Source: Shouchella lonarensis
Lineage (GTDB): Bacteria; Bacillota; Bacilli; Bacillales; Bacillaceae_D
Reading direction: 5' to 3'
Length of the DNA: 64,000 nt
NCBI RefSeq assembly: GCF_900096965.1
Contig: NZ_FMYM01000011.1
Coordinates: forward strand, 1-64,000
Below, piece after piece: positions 35,388 to 45,700 of the stretch. The notes beneath the pieces are model-generated. The model was not told the DNA's origin, did no database searches, and saw only the letters and a list, made by a program, of their open reading frames with translations. How positions within the stretch are numbered: the first letter of the stretch is position 1; each line of letters begins with the position of its first letter. The position numbers and the translations under genes were made by a program.

Positions 35388-36668
35388 ATGAATCTAGGAA
35401 AAACAATTAAATATTATCGGCTGAAGCAAGACATGACACAAGCAGAACTAGCACTTGGAATTTGTTCTATTCCTCATTTGAGCAAAATTGAAAACGGTGT
35501 TTACGACGTCAACCACAATACCGCAAAACAACTATTAAAAAAGCTCAATGTAGATATGAAGGAAGAACAAGCGCAGTATACGCAGCTAAAAGAGGCTCTT
35601 CACTCATTTATAGAGGCTATTCAGTTTATTGACATGCAAGAAGCAAAAGAGCTTGCACAATTCCTTCACAAAAGAGAAGAAATGATTACCCGCACAAGCT
35701 TTCTTTATACGTACCATTTGTACATGCTGCGGTACCACTTGCAAAATGATGACATTATCAATGCAAAAAAACAGCAACAAATTTTATCAAAAAACCAATC
35801 GAGCCTCACCTATGATGAAACATTGCTTTGCGCGTTTTTTAACAGTTTATTGCTTATGACTGAACACCGATTTTCAGAGGCGAAGCAACAACTCCTAGAT
35901 ATACGCAGAAAAGATCACTGCACTACCCATACTCCCATGCAAGAGATTGATTTTGCATTAAGTCAATGTTACACGAGACTGCACGAGCACGAGAAAGCAG
36001 TCATACATGCGCGAGACGCTTTGCGTATATTCAAACAAACAGATAACTATATCCATACGTTTCAAGCGCAACTGTTACTGGCAACTAATTATGCAAGCAT
36101 GAATATGATTGAAGATGCAATGAGACTATTTAAAACCTTATTGCGTCATGCGCGCCTGTTCAATCAGCAAGCATTGTACTACAAAACCCACTACCATTAT
36201 GGCATTGTCCTAAAAAAGATGAAGTGCGATCAAAAAAGTTATCAGTACTTAAGCGAATGCCTGAAATACTTCGAAAAATCAAGCGAAGTTTATTGCCATT
36301 GCTTACTAGCTACTGCACAAGTGTGCGCACGCTTATCCATGAACCACGACCAAATTACCAACATGCTCCACGAAGTCATGGCGTTGAGTGAGAAGCATGG
36401 TTTTCCTCATTTAAATCTGCAGGCGCGATACTCACTGCTCCATCTGAAGGGCAGCAATCGTATCGATCACTTTATTGAAAATGTCATGTTGCCTTATTTT
36501 AATGAAGCTGATCACGGACCAAACCTCGTCCCATATGCAATCGAGCTTGCTGAATCGTACCAAAACAAAGGGCATCACGAACATGCGAATGCCATTTTGA
36601 CGCAATATGTTACAAAAGCAAAAAATAAGCCCGTTGTCCATAAACGTTCATCCCCTTCTCCAACTTAA
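35388..36668 (+). CDS. HTH-TPR regulator (RRNPP-like)
   Basis: A 426-aa protein with an N-terminal XRE helix-turn-helix (residues 1-60: LKQDMTQAELALGICSIPHLSKIENG) and about eight TPR-like helical repeats. This is the architecture of peptide-sensing RRNPP regulators (PlcR, NprR, AimR types). No short secreted-peptide gene is visible next to it: 90 bp upstream and a convergent gene 30 bp downstream. TGGTGG site before ATG. Targets unknown. Confidence 0.8.
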   Translation: MNLGKTIKYYRLKQDMTQAELALGICSIPHLSKIENGVYDVNHNTAKQLLKKLNVDMKEEQAQYTQLKEALHSFIEAIQFIDMQEAKELAQFLHKREEMITRTSFLYTYHLYMLRYHLQNDDIINAKKQQQILSKNQSSLTYDETLLCAFFNSLLLMTEHRFSEAKQQLLDIRRKDHCTTHTPMQEIDFALSQCYTRLHEHEKAVIHARDALRIFKQTDNYIHTFQAQLLLATNYASMNMIEDAMRLFKTLLRHARLFNQQALYYKTHYHYGIVLKKMKCDQKSYQYLSECLKYFEKSSEVYCHCLLATAQVCARLSMNHDQITNMLHEVMALSEKHGFPHLNLQARYSLLHLKGSNRIDHFIENVMLPYFNEADHGPNLVPYAIELAESYQNKGHHEHANAILTQYVTKAKNKPVVHKRSSPSPT

Positions 36669-36685
36669 TAGAAAAGGGGATGAAC
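36646..36685. terminator. Terminator between HTH-TPR gene and acyl-CoA dehydrogenase
   Basis: GTTCATCCCCTTCTC / GAAAAGGGGATGAAC forms a ~14-bp stem whose 5' arm lies inside the last codons of the HTH-TPR gene; it can serve both convergent genes. Confidence 0.65.
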
Positions 36686-36697
36686 ATACATACATTT

Positions 36698-38368
36698 TTA
36701 TAGCGCCTGTGCTCCCTCTCGTCGTGCCATCACAACCGCAAAAGATTCTAACATCGTGTCATCATACTCGTCTGCCATCCAAAGGTGTCTTCTCAATATA
36801 TCAGCAAGTAAGCGTGATCGCTTATCCACACTACGTGCATAACCGTGTACAACGAGCCATAAGTCGGTCATTTGGTCTGCTAGCCTCTTCGCATGATACA
36901 TTTGCTCCTCTCGGCTCGCCTTTTTCAGCTTTGCAAGGAAAACTGTCAGTGATGCATGCTTCTTTTCTACTTGTGCCAACACGACTGGTGCCATCGCTTG
37001 TTTCGCACGAGATAGCGCTTCTTGAAGTGCCCGTGAAAACAATTGGTCTACTTGATACGTATGAAGCAAGCGTAGCACTTCCAACGCCAAGATATTTTCC
37101 GTACCTTCCCATACCGTAAGTACTTGCGCATCTCGTAACAAACGTGGTAACACGAAATCTTCAATGTATCCGTTGCCCCCGTGCAATTCAATGGCTTCGT
37201 GCGAAAATGTGATCGCTTCTTTGGCTGTTCTTGCTTTTAATAAAGCAATGAACAAACGATTAAGCGCAATATCATCTGAACGTGCTTTTTCTGGTTCCGA
37301 CGCGACTTGTTCATATAGAGCAATGGATTCAAACAACGCTGATAACTGAATCTCTTGCCGGGCATATAACGTTGCGATCGTTTCTTGTATCATTGTGTGC
37401 TCCGTTAATTTTTTCCCAAATGCTTCTCTTTTCTCTGCATAAGTCACAGCTTCATTTAGTGCACGTTTCATGATTCCTACGGATGCGATGCTATTGCATA
37501 TGCGTGATAAATTAAGCGCTTCCATCATATACGCCAGTCCACGTGTTTCATCGCCAACTAAATAAGCTTTCGCCCCATCAAACACCACTTCTCCAGAAGG
37601 AACTGCCCTTACACCAAGCTTATCTTTCAAGCGTCGCACATATAACTGATTTACCTTACCATCATCCTCTTTCCATGGAACTAAAAATAGGCTTAATCCT
37701 TTTGTACCTGATTCAGCCCCTTCAATCCGTGCCAATACAGCGGCGACACCACATTGACCAACGTTTGATGCAAAATATTTCTCACCATAAAGACGGTAAT
37801 GATTCTCATCAGGCACTGCACATACGACATTCGCACCCACATCTGAGCCCCCTTGTCTCTCCGTTAAAAATGTTGCGCCTTCATATAATTCAACGTCTCC
37901 TGTGGCAAGCAAATGCGGTAAAAACCGTTCTTTTAGCGCATCACTAGCAAAATGGTCAACAACATAAGCCACAGCCATCGTCAAGGTGACTGGACAATAA
38001 AACCCTGGTTCCACTTGAGATAAAATATATCCTTGCGCAAACGAATACGTATAATTTCCTTTTTCCCCAAGTTCCGGAATATCTTTATGGATATAACCAA
38101 CAATCCCCGTCTTATATGTAGCGTCTACCGTCTGTTTATATCCTTCATTAACCCAAACATGAGAAACTTCTTCACCAAAACGATCATACCGAATAAGCCT
38201 TGGTTGTCCTTCTCGATCTGTATGGACCGCCCGCTCATCAAATGTCTTATAACAATTCGTGTAAAAATCGGTCAATTCTCGTTCGGCGTAACGATATAAT
38301 GACGGCGAACATTGCTCTTTTAACTTGGACAATAATACTTGTTCTTTCGCTTGGAACGTCATGCTCAC
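36698..38368 (-). CDS. Acyl-CoA dehydrogenase, AidB-like
   Basis: A 556-aa flavoprotein of the long acyl-CoA dehydrogenase type, resembling E. coli AidB. FAD/substrate motif TFLTERQGGSDVGAN and the C-terminal ELHGGNGYIEDFVLPRLLRDAQV with WEGTENILALEVL. The C-terminal extension of about 130 helical residues fits AidB. Whether it oxidises acyl-CoA or acts in alkylation response cannot be told. GTG start with GGAGGAGG. Confidence 0.88.
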   Translation of the reverse strand: MSMTFQAKEQVLLSKLKEQCSPSLYRYAERELTDFYTNCYKTFDERAVHTDREGQPRLIRYDRFGEEVSHVWVNEGYKQTVDATYKTGIVGYIHKDIPELGEKGNYTYSFAQGYILSQVEPGFYCPVTLTMAVAYVVDHFASDALKERFLPHLLATGDVELYEGATFLTERQGGSDVGANVVCAVPDENHYRLYGEKYFASNVGQCGVAAVLARIEGAESGTKGLSLFLVPWKEDDGKVNQLYVRRLKDKLGVRAVPSGEVVFDGAKAYLVGDETRGLAYMMEALNLSRICNSIASVGIMKRALNEAVTYAEKREAFGKKLTEHTMIQETIATLYARQEIQLSALFESIALYEQVASEPEKARSDDIALNRLFIALLKARTAKEAITFSHEAIELHGGNGYIEDFVLPRLLRDAQVLTVWEGTENILALEVLRLLHTYQVDQLFSRALQEALSRAKQAMAPVVLAQVEKKHASLTVFLAKLKKASREEQMYHAKRLADQMTDLWLVVHGYARSVDKRSRLLADILRRHLWMADEYDDTMLESFAVVMARREGAQAL

Positions 38369-38539
38369 AACATCCTCCTCCCATCAAACAAACGTTTATT
38401 TAATATTTTTCTCGCGCTATTCTTATAGTTTAGTTGACAATGCGATACGCGTCAACTGAAAGTACCACCAACATATTGACCATTGTACCTGTGCCACTTA
38501 TACTTATTGGACACCATCTAAATGAAGGGGACATTTGAT

Positions 38540-39073
38540 ATGAAAGCGCTTCTTGTTATTGATGTGCAACAAACATTTGTAAAACAAGGTGATTTTTCGG
38601 AAGAATTGGCACGGATGAATGACCTTATTTCTATATTTAAAACACAAGATTGGTTGGTGATATTTGTAAAACATATTTCTAATGATCAAGATGACCCATT
38701 TTATTACAAAGCTGAAGGTGCCACACTCTCACCAATGCTACACTATTTCCCGAACGACCACATTATTGAAAAAAGCGGCCCAAGTGCTTTCTATCATACT
38801 GACTTGCAAGAAACGCTAGTCAAACATAAAGTCAGTCAATTATATATTACTGGTTTTAATAGTGAATTTTGTTGTCTCTTTACTGCCATTGCCGCATATG
38901 ACCGTGGCTATGATGTAACGTTCATTGAAGACGCCACTGCCACAGTCAATCACGGTGGTACATACGACACAAGCGAATTAGATGTCCGAGACTTTATCGC
39001 CACCGTTCTGGATTGGTCACAGACTATGTGCGTATGCGACACAGCAGACGTCAAGCAAAAGTTATCTTTTTAA
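38540..39073 (+). CDS. Isochorismatase-family cysteine hydrolase
   Basis: A 177-aa hydrolase with the Asp-Lys-Cys triad layout: LLVIDVQQTF (Asp9), the EKSGPSAFYHTDL segment (Lys), and TGFNSEFCCL (Cys). Relatives include nicotinamidases and N-carbamoyl hydrolases; substrate unknown. AAGGGG upstream supports ATG 38540. Monocistronic. Confidence 0.87.
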   Translation: MKALLVIDVQQTFVKQGDFSEELARMNDLISIFKTQDWLVIFVKHISNDQDDPFYYKAEGATLSPMLHYFPNDHIIEKSGPSAFYHTDLQETLVKHKVSQLYITGFNSEFCCLFTAIAAYDRGYDVTFIEDATATVNHGGTYDTSELDVRDFIATVLDWSQTMCVCDTADVKQKLSF

Positions 39074-39078
39074 CCTAA

Positions 39079-39122
39079 AATATGCCTGCCTCTTTTAAAC
39101 GAACACTGAGGCAGGCATATTC
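39079..39122. terminator. Bidirectional terminator
   Basis: AATATGCCTGCCTC / GAGGCAGGCATATT is a perfect 14-bp stem between two convergent genes. Confidence 0.8.
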
Positions 39123-39125
39123 TCT

Positions 39126-40157
39126 CTACAATATTTGATCAGCTATTTCCACATCAAGCAACGCGCGAACATTTTCAATCTGATTCGCAATCGTCACTGC
39201 GGAAGAACCAGCAAATAACAAACCGACAGCCACATTATCATCGGTCATGACCAACGACCCGGAGTCGCCCCCTGCTGAAATATTTGTGGTGATGATTTGT
39301 TCTCGGAAACGCCCTACCCGTCCAGAACCAAAGTTTACATCGACCGTTGCATTGACCGTTGTAATGATGCCATAAGTCGTATTTGTTGTTCGTCCCGTCT
39401 TTTTCACTCGTGTCCCAACGGTCACATTTTGTTTTAAGCGCCAGCCACGTACGTGCCCTAACCAATAGATCGATCGGTCAATTTGATGGAAAGGTGCTTG
39501 GGCAATTGCCGCATCAACCAAATTATTTTGATTCGACAATGGCACTTGCGGTGTTAACATAATGGGGATATAGTGCGATAATGTCCCAATGCGATCAGTT
39601 GGATCCGTTCCTCCATCAATTGGACCGGGTTGCAAAATGGGGTCACCGATGTTTGCACTATTCGTATTGGCAAGCACATGATTGTTGCTTAACAAGTAAT
39701 ACCTTGTTGGCACACCGTACCCGTGCGTAGGCGGGTTCGTTGATCCATTTGGCAAAACATCATATACACACGTCGCGATTGTTCCTGCAGTTACATGGCG
39801 ATGTGCAACGCTATACCCTCCTTTTGCTGGACGTACACGATTCGCAAGTGTTGTGATGCCAGTCTCCATAGCCATCTGCTGACCTGTCATTAAATGACCT
39901 ACTTGGATGACATCGGTTTTCATCCCGTTCACTTCTGGTGGTACAATTTGACTGCTCTCTAATGTTTCCATATCCGCTTTTTGTTCGACCATGACCGTAA
40001 GCGCTGGCGTACTCGTGACCTTACCGTCCACTTGTTTGAGACCTACACCAACACCATTGACATTCTTTAACTTTAACAATGCTTCTTCTGTCTCTACTTG
40101 AACTTTTTGCAAATCCTGTTGCATTTGCGTCGTCAATGTGTACCCTTTCTCTTTCAC
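39126..40157 (-). CDS. Trypsin-like serine protease with N-terminal module
   Basis: A 343-aa protein with a ~100-residue N-terminal module and a chymotrypsin-fold domain: His in LSNNHVLA, Asp in VDAAIAQAP, Ser in SAGGDSGSLV. No signal peptide is visible. The N-terminal module (NVNGVGVGLKQ ... DVIQVGHL) resembles the whole of the 70-aa protein encoded just upstream. The start is uncertain; GTG 40157 has an AAGGTGG site, and the frame is open 12 bp further. Substrate unknown. Confidence 0.78.
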   Translation of the reverse strand: MKEKGYTLTTQMQQDLQKVQVETEEALLKLKNVNGVGVGLKQVDGKVTSTPALTVMVEQKADMETLESSQIVPPEVNGMKTDVIQVGHLMTGQQMAMETGITTLANRVRPAKGGYSVAHRHVTAGTIATCVYDVLPNGSTNPPTHGYGVPTRYYLLSNNHVLANTNSANIGDPILQPGPIDGGTDPTDRIGTLSHYIPIMLTPQVPLSNQNNLVDAAIAQAPFHQIDRSIYWLGHVRGWRLKQNVTVGTRVKKTGRTTNTTYGIITTVNATVDVNFGSGRVGRFREQIITTNISAGGDSGSLVMTDDNVAVGLLFAGSSAVTIANQIENVRALLDVEIADQIL

Positions 40158-40179
40158 ACCCTCACCCACCTTCTCTATT

Positions 40180-40392
40180 TTACACGTGCGGTGTAATCTC
40201 GCCTGCCTCTATCACATCCACCAAAAATCCTTCAAGGTGATGTGGCACTGCCTCCTTTAATTCACCCACCTTTTTCACGACAAACACTTGAATGACATCT
40301 TGTCCGTTTTTTTTCCCAACACCAATCGCAATCACATCAGGAATGCTTAATAAATGGTGCTCATGCTTCTGTAACACTTCCTCGATTGTCAA
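40180..40392 (-). CDS. Stand-alone copy of the protease N-terminal module
   Basis: A 70-aa protein, TTG start with GAGAGGGG. IPDVIAIGVGKK ... VIQVFVVKK ... VPHHLEGFLVDVIEAGEI aligns with LKNVNGVGVGLKQ ... LTVMVEQK ... VPPEVNGMKTDVIQVGHL in the downstream protease. It lies 23 bp upstream of the protease gene on the same strand. By analogy with propeptide-like modules it could inhibit or assist the protease; this is inference. Confidence 0.75.
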   Translation of the reverse strand: MTIEEVLQKHEHHLLSIPDVIAIGVGKKNGQDVIQVFVVKKVGELKEAVPHHLEGFLVDVIEAGEITPHV

Positions 40393-40627
40393 TCAATCAA
40401 CCCCTCTCTCTTTCGTGTCGGGAACCTCGTAATCAAATGATGTATACTCATTACTATGTTTTTAACAAGTAAGATATTCTCTTGAAAAATAATACTAAAA
40501 ACTATTTCTAAGTAGACACAGCAACCACGCCCATCCCTACGTTAGACTTGCTTTCAAATGATTCTCCCTATAATATAGAAGTAATGAATCAATACGATAT
40601 ACGAAAAAAGAGAGGCGGTACTACATA

Positions 40628-41731
40628 ATGATGGAAAGTAGATTATTTCGTTTTGCTTGTTGGATCATTGTGATCTTCCTTATTATCTATCTTGGCTCGC
40701 TAGTCAATTTCATCTTTAAGCCGCTCGCGGTGCTCGTACAAACATTGTTTGCACCGATTGTCATTGCTTTAGTCATCTACTATTTACTTAGACCCTTTGT
40801 TAATTTACTGAACAAGAAAATTCCCCGTGGTCTTTCCATCTTGATTGTCTTTTTGGCATTAATTGGTGTGATCACTTCCGCTATTTTATATATCGTGCCA
40901 ATCATCCAAGCACAAATTCTAGACTTCATTGATAATGCCCCGCGTTATGGAAAAGTCGTACAACAATTTGCTATGGATTTACAACAACAACCTGCCGTAC
41001 AAAACCTGCTACATAGCAGTGATTTATCCATTGACAACATTTCAGAAACATTCAGTGACAACCTCCAAGGGTATATTGAGTCGTTTCTAGCAAGCATCGG
41101 TGCATTTATCGGAGCGATCGCCAATATTATTATTGTCGCTGTCATCATTCCTTTTGTATTGTTTTACATGCTCAAAGAGGGGAAGAAAGCGCCCCTTATG
41201 ATTCTTAACTTGTTCCCACGTCGAGAACAAGAAGAAGGAAAAAAGGTACTTGCAGACTTGGACAAGGCGTTAAGCTCTTACATCCAAGGGCAAATTTTGG
41301 TGAGCGCATGCGTAGGAACGCTCTGTTTAATTTGGTACTTAATTATTGGACTAGATTATGCACTTGTATTGGCTGTTGTAGCGCTATTTACAAATGTCAT
41401 CCCGTTCCTCGGACCATGGATTGGTACAGCCCCTGCTGTCATTGTAGCGTTGTTTCATGAGCCATTCACCGCTGTGCTTGTCATTATTGGCGTCGTTGTC
41501 ATCCAACAAGTCGAAAGCAATATTTTCTCCCCACAAATCATGGGGCGTCAATTATCGGTTCACCCAATCACCATTATCTTTGTCCTCCTCGTTGCAAGTC
41601 AGCTAGCAGGCTTTGTTGGCATCTTACTTGCCGTACCAACCTATGCGGTAGGGAAAGTCATTGTTCAACATACTTATCGTCTCATTCGTATTCGTATGAG
41701 AACGTCACATACGCCCCCGGTTAAATCATAG
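40628..41731 (+). CDS. AI-2E family (UPF0118) transporter
   Basis: A 367-aa membrane protein with about seven to eight segments and a large extracytoplasmic or reentrant middle part. The C-terminal half carries family motifs (LVSACVGTLCLIWYLIIGLDYAL, NVIPFLGPWIGTAPAV). Family members include AI-2 exporter TqsA and Na+/H+ antiporters; the substrate is open. AGGCGG site before ATG. Confidence 0.88.
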   Translation: MMESRLFRFACWIIVIFLIIYLGSLVNFIFKPLAVLVQTLFAPIVIALVIYYLLRPFVNLLNKKIPRGLSILIVFLALIGVITSAILYIVPIIQAQILDFIDNAPRYGKVVQQFAMDLQQQPAVQNLLHSSDLSIDNISETFSDNLQGYIESFLASIGAFIGAIANIIIVAVIIPFVLFYMLKEGKKAPLMILNLFPRREQEEGKKVLADLDKALSSYIQGQILVSACVGTLCLIWYLIIGLDYALVLAVVALFTNVIPFLGPWIGTAPAVIVALFHEPFTAVLVIIGVVVIQQVESNIFSPQIMGRQLSVHPITIIFVLLVASQLAGFVGILLAVPTYAVGKVIVQHTYRLIRIRMRTSHTPPVKS

Positions 41732-41760
41732 TGAGACAAAATGTTTTTTAAGCATTCCTT

Positions 41761-41793
41761 AAAGAAGCGTGCACATGCAACGCTTCTTTTTTT
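41761..41793 (+). terminator. Terminator of the AI-2E-family gene
   Basis: AAAGAAGCGT / ACGCTTCTTT stem followed by seven T, 30 bp after the stop. Confidence 0.85.
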
Positions 41794-41884
41794 AGTGCCT
41801 AGATCAATCTAAGCTTACAAACATATAATAAATAAGTGTTAGACTTTTCCATACATTGCCGAATAGAAGAAAGGAGTGACAACA

Positions 41885-42136
41885 ATGTTTGATCGCCTGT
41901 TTCCACAACCGAAAAAGACACGTGCACATTGCCAGCACTTCTCTCCATCTGGCTATGTAGAAGAATATGTCGTCCGAGAAATCCAACCCGTATTAACGAC
42001 CTATGTAACCGACCATGTCTATCGGCACGTTCATACCTTTCCACAGACAACATCTCATCAGCAATGTCCCCCAATTTATGGTCAACAACAGCAACATTTG
42101 ACTGCACCATCTAAAAATAAACGACATCGCTTCTAG
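41885..42136 (+). CDS. CotD-like spore coat protein
   Basis: An 83-aa His/Gln/Tyr-rich protein. The central pattern (EYVVREIQPVLTTYVTDHVYRHVHTFP) follows the B. subtilis CotD pattern of VPHIHP...N-H-HVHYFPH. Low complexity with a Lys/Arg end. Strong AAAGGAGTG before ATG 41885. Probably an inner-coat protein made late in the mother cell; family call is moderate. Confidence 0.72.
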   Translation: MFDRLFPQPKKTRAHCQHFSPSGYVEEYVVREIQPVLTTYVTDHVYRHVHTFPQTTSHQQCPPIYGQQQQHLTAPSKNKRHRF

Positions 42137-42410
42137 CCTCTCTCTAAAGAGGCTTCTTCTCTGCCATTATTCTACGATTCCAGACAATTGTATCCTCATC
42201 TATTTCATACAAATGTCAAGACATCTACTCCTTTTCCTTCACTCCCTAATATTCCCCATATTTCATTTCCCGGGCAATCTCAAATACCCATGTATTGACA
42301 AAGTTATTGTCATTCTTTATCGCACACGAAAACAGACATGAAATGCACCTTATACTCCCCTCTTGTGGTACACTAATTTATAGACATAGACTAAAAATAA
42401 GGGGATGCTT

Positions 42411-42737
42411 ATGATGCCAACGATTCATGTCGAAGGGTACCGCACCTTTCAAGTAAAAGAAGGAACAAAACTTGTTCTCGCGTTAGAAGATCATGGTGTC
42501 GACATTCTACACCGATGCGGAGGACAGGCCCGCTGCACAACATGTTTATGTGAGATCCAATCCGGAGATCCTGGCCCAATTAATGAAGCCGAAACGGCCA
42601 TTCGAGAAAAAAAGGGCATTATAGACGACTCTCTCCGATTGTCATGCCAGATTCGTGTCTCTTCTGATTTAACAGTAAAACCATTACGTACAGCAACAAA
42701 CGAACAAATGGATCCAGGAAAACGACCAGAAGAATAA
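42411..42737 (+). CDS. 2Fe-2S ferredoxin
   Basis: A 108-aa plant-type ferredoxin domain with cluster ligands CGGQARCTTC (Cys-x5-Cys-x2-Cys) and a fourth Cys in LRLSCQI. A one-electron carrier of unknown partner, monocistronic. AAGGGG fits ATG 42411 or 42414; the frame also includes ATG 42405, which is too near the ribosome site. Confidence 0.88.
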   Translation: MMPTIHVEGYRTFQVKEGTKLVLALEDHGVDILHRCGGQARCTTCLCEIQSGDPGPINEAETAIREKKGIIDDSLRLSCQIRVSSDLTVKPLRTATNEQMDPGKRPEE

Positions 42738-42775
42738 AAAAGGTGAACCCGGTATGACCGGGTTCACCTCTTTTA
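42737..42775. terminator. Bidirectional terminator
   Basis: AGGTGAACCCGGT / ACCGGGTTCACCT perfect 13-bp stem with A/T runs on both sides, between convergent ferredoxin and helicase genes. Confidence 0.9.
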
Positions 42776-42793
42776 ACACTACTAACTTTATGT

Positions 42794-45700
42794 TCATGTC
42801 AATTCTACATATGCAAACTCCTCCAATATATCAACTACCACATTAAAGTACGGCAACTTTGACAGACGCTCACGATCACCTATCATCACGATCGTTTCTT
42901 TTGCACGGGTCACTGCAACGTTAATCAAGTTCGGTTTTGCGACAATCCAATTCGCTGCACTTGTCTGGCACTCATCTGTCCCCACTACGAAGACAACAGT
43001 GTCTGCTTCTTTTCCTTGAAATGTGTGCACAGTCCCGATATTGTGTTGAATCCAATGATTTATTTCTTCGACGGGATGCCCTGATAGATGTGCGAGTGCT
43101 TCGTTCTTGCGACGTAACTTCTTTTTTATTTCCTCTTTCACAATTGTAAACGGTGTGATCACATATAAACTAGGTATCACTCCCTGCTCAAATGCCTGAA
43201 ATACAAGCTTTTCCACCATTTGTCCTTGCTCCTCAATATACTGACCGCGCACCGCGCTACCAGTCACATTGACCCAACGGCTGTGAGGGGAATGTTTATC
43301 TGAAAAAAGGATCATCTTGTTTTCATAAGCAATTGTATTTGCAATTGTAAACATCGGGTCAGTACAACGCCGATGTACCCATAATGGCAGACCAATCCAC
43401 TGCTCACCAATAAACGTTCCCATTGGATTCCCTAGATTGGCAACTAATTGTACAGAAGATGACGATGATATATACGCTTCTTCTACCTTATAAAGTGTGC
43501 GAATATCATGCAACAACGTCTCAGGCATTGTGACCACTGGCTCAATTTGCTTAGGGTCACCGACGATTACAGCATGTTTAGACCGATAAATCATCCCCGC
43601 AGCCGCTTGCGGAACTGCTTGACCCGCTTCATCAATAAACAAATCGCCAATCTCTTCTGCGCCTAACTCGCAAAACAAACGACCTGCCGAAGCAAACGTT
43701 GTCGATACGACTGGGATCATCAAAAACAACGTTTGCCAAGATGCCGATACAGCCTGACGCGCTACTTCCGTATTTAAATCAAATTGCTTGCGATTAAAAT
43801 AAACCCGCATGTTGCGCTTTACACGATCTCTTGCCAAAAAGAGGAACACTTTGTGTACCTTTAGCGCCAGTAAAAAGGCTTGCGAGCGTAAATGATTGAG
43901 CTCTTCTGATAACCACGGCGCTGTTTTTTGGCGCTGCGCGTAACTACCTTCCCAATAATCATCATCAGGAATGATCACACCTTCTTTACGCAACCTTTTC
44001 AGCAACGCAGCCACATCATCCATCATTTCATTCCATTCATCGCGTTCCCGTTTCATTGCCTCTATTTCTTTCTCTAATTCAACCAACAATATATGTACTT
44101 CTCCCAATTCTCGTTCCAACACCGTTAGTTGTTGTTTCAACTCCGTCAACTTTGTTTTCCGCCCTATCCACTTCCCTTTTATCCGCGGCCAAAGTCCCTC
44201 CATCGACATCGACCTTATTGATGCTTTCGTCTCTGCTAATTCATGTGCAACTTGGATCATTCGCTGCTTTCGCACTGATAAATTGTGACCCATCTTTAAA
44301 AGTAACTCATTCACTTCTTTTTTCCGTTCCTGCAGCGCTTCATACCGACGTAACACATACGCACATTGTGCAAGCCGTGATTTCCGCTTCTCGATTTCTT
44401 CTGCAAGCAACAAAAATGCTTCCTTTGCTCTTTCCCAGTCTGTCAGATCATAAGCATCCTCGCCATCCAAATATGCGGCCATTGTTTTATGATCAGCGGC
44501 TTTATCATACCAAAAGGCTTGTGAAAAATTGTCGTTATTTTTTTTGTTCCCTAACGCAACAGAAAACAATCCCCACGATGAACCTGTCTCTACGCCACCA
44601 ACCCCATCCGCCACGGAAGAAAAATAGTCGACCTCTGCCGCAAGATGCGCAATTTCTTGTTCACGCGCTTGCGATGCGGCATGTAATTTCTCATCCTTCT
44701 CTCGCGCCACCGCTTTTCTGTTCGACAGCTCTGTAAAAATATTTTCGACCGCAGCATTGTTTGAAGAAGCGACAACTATGCTATAACCGGTAATGCTTGG
44801 ATCAAGTTGAAAGGGCTGGTGTGAAAAATTGGTTGTTTTTAGCACAGTGTCCATTGGTGTAAACGCATCCGCGGGATGTTGAAACGCCACCATGGCTTTT
44901 GCCCGCTCAAATACACGTGCAGCAAACACTTCTTTTAATAACGTCGTTTTCCCTGTCCCCGGTGGTCCATTAACTGTATCTAGTGGCGATTCACCACTCA
45001 AAATGACGTTGACTGCTACCTGTTGCATTAGCGACAAGTGATGATGCGCCGGTGCCGGCCAGCGCGCTGGTGGCATTTTGCCAGGGTCAATCCAATCTTC
45101 AAGCACTTCGCGGACTTCATTTACATCGGTACGCTGCTGACAGCCATTTAAGTACGCCAATAAAGCAGGAGGAAGCGCTTTCTTTTTTGATAACATTTGT
45201 AATTCCTCAGCAAAGGAGCTTTTCATCAGCAGTGCCGATGACCGTTTCGTTAGCTTCTCGATCCGACAATCAAATAAGTATCCTTGTTCTACTTGGACAA
45301 ATAAGTGTTCAGGGAATTGTAACGCATTGACGAGCACTGCTTTCATTTCCTTCACATGCGCTTCACCAAGATGTTTCCCATAAAACAATTGATTAAAGAG
45401 AGCTTGCAGCTCCTTTTCTATTGTGTTGAAATAATCAATAAAATCATCGTAGCCTTTTTCTCCAACAAATGTCCTAAGTTTCCCTAAGAGCACGCTCATG
45501 TATGGCAATTGCAAACCATCACCCTGATATTGCCCATCAGGTGCAACATGAACCACCGCCATAAATTTTTTCTCGCCTGGCAGCTGATAAAAAGTCTCGG
45601 TTGAAGCAAATGTATCGCGAACAAATGTCATGACACCTTTTAGTGGCATAATTCCAATGTAAATGCGATAACCCGCAATGTTCTGATGATTTTCCGTTTT

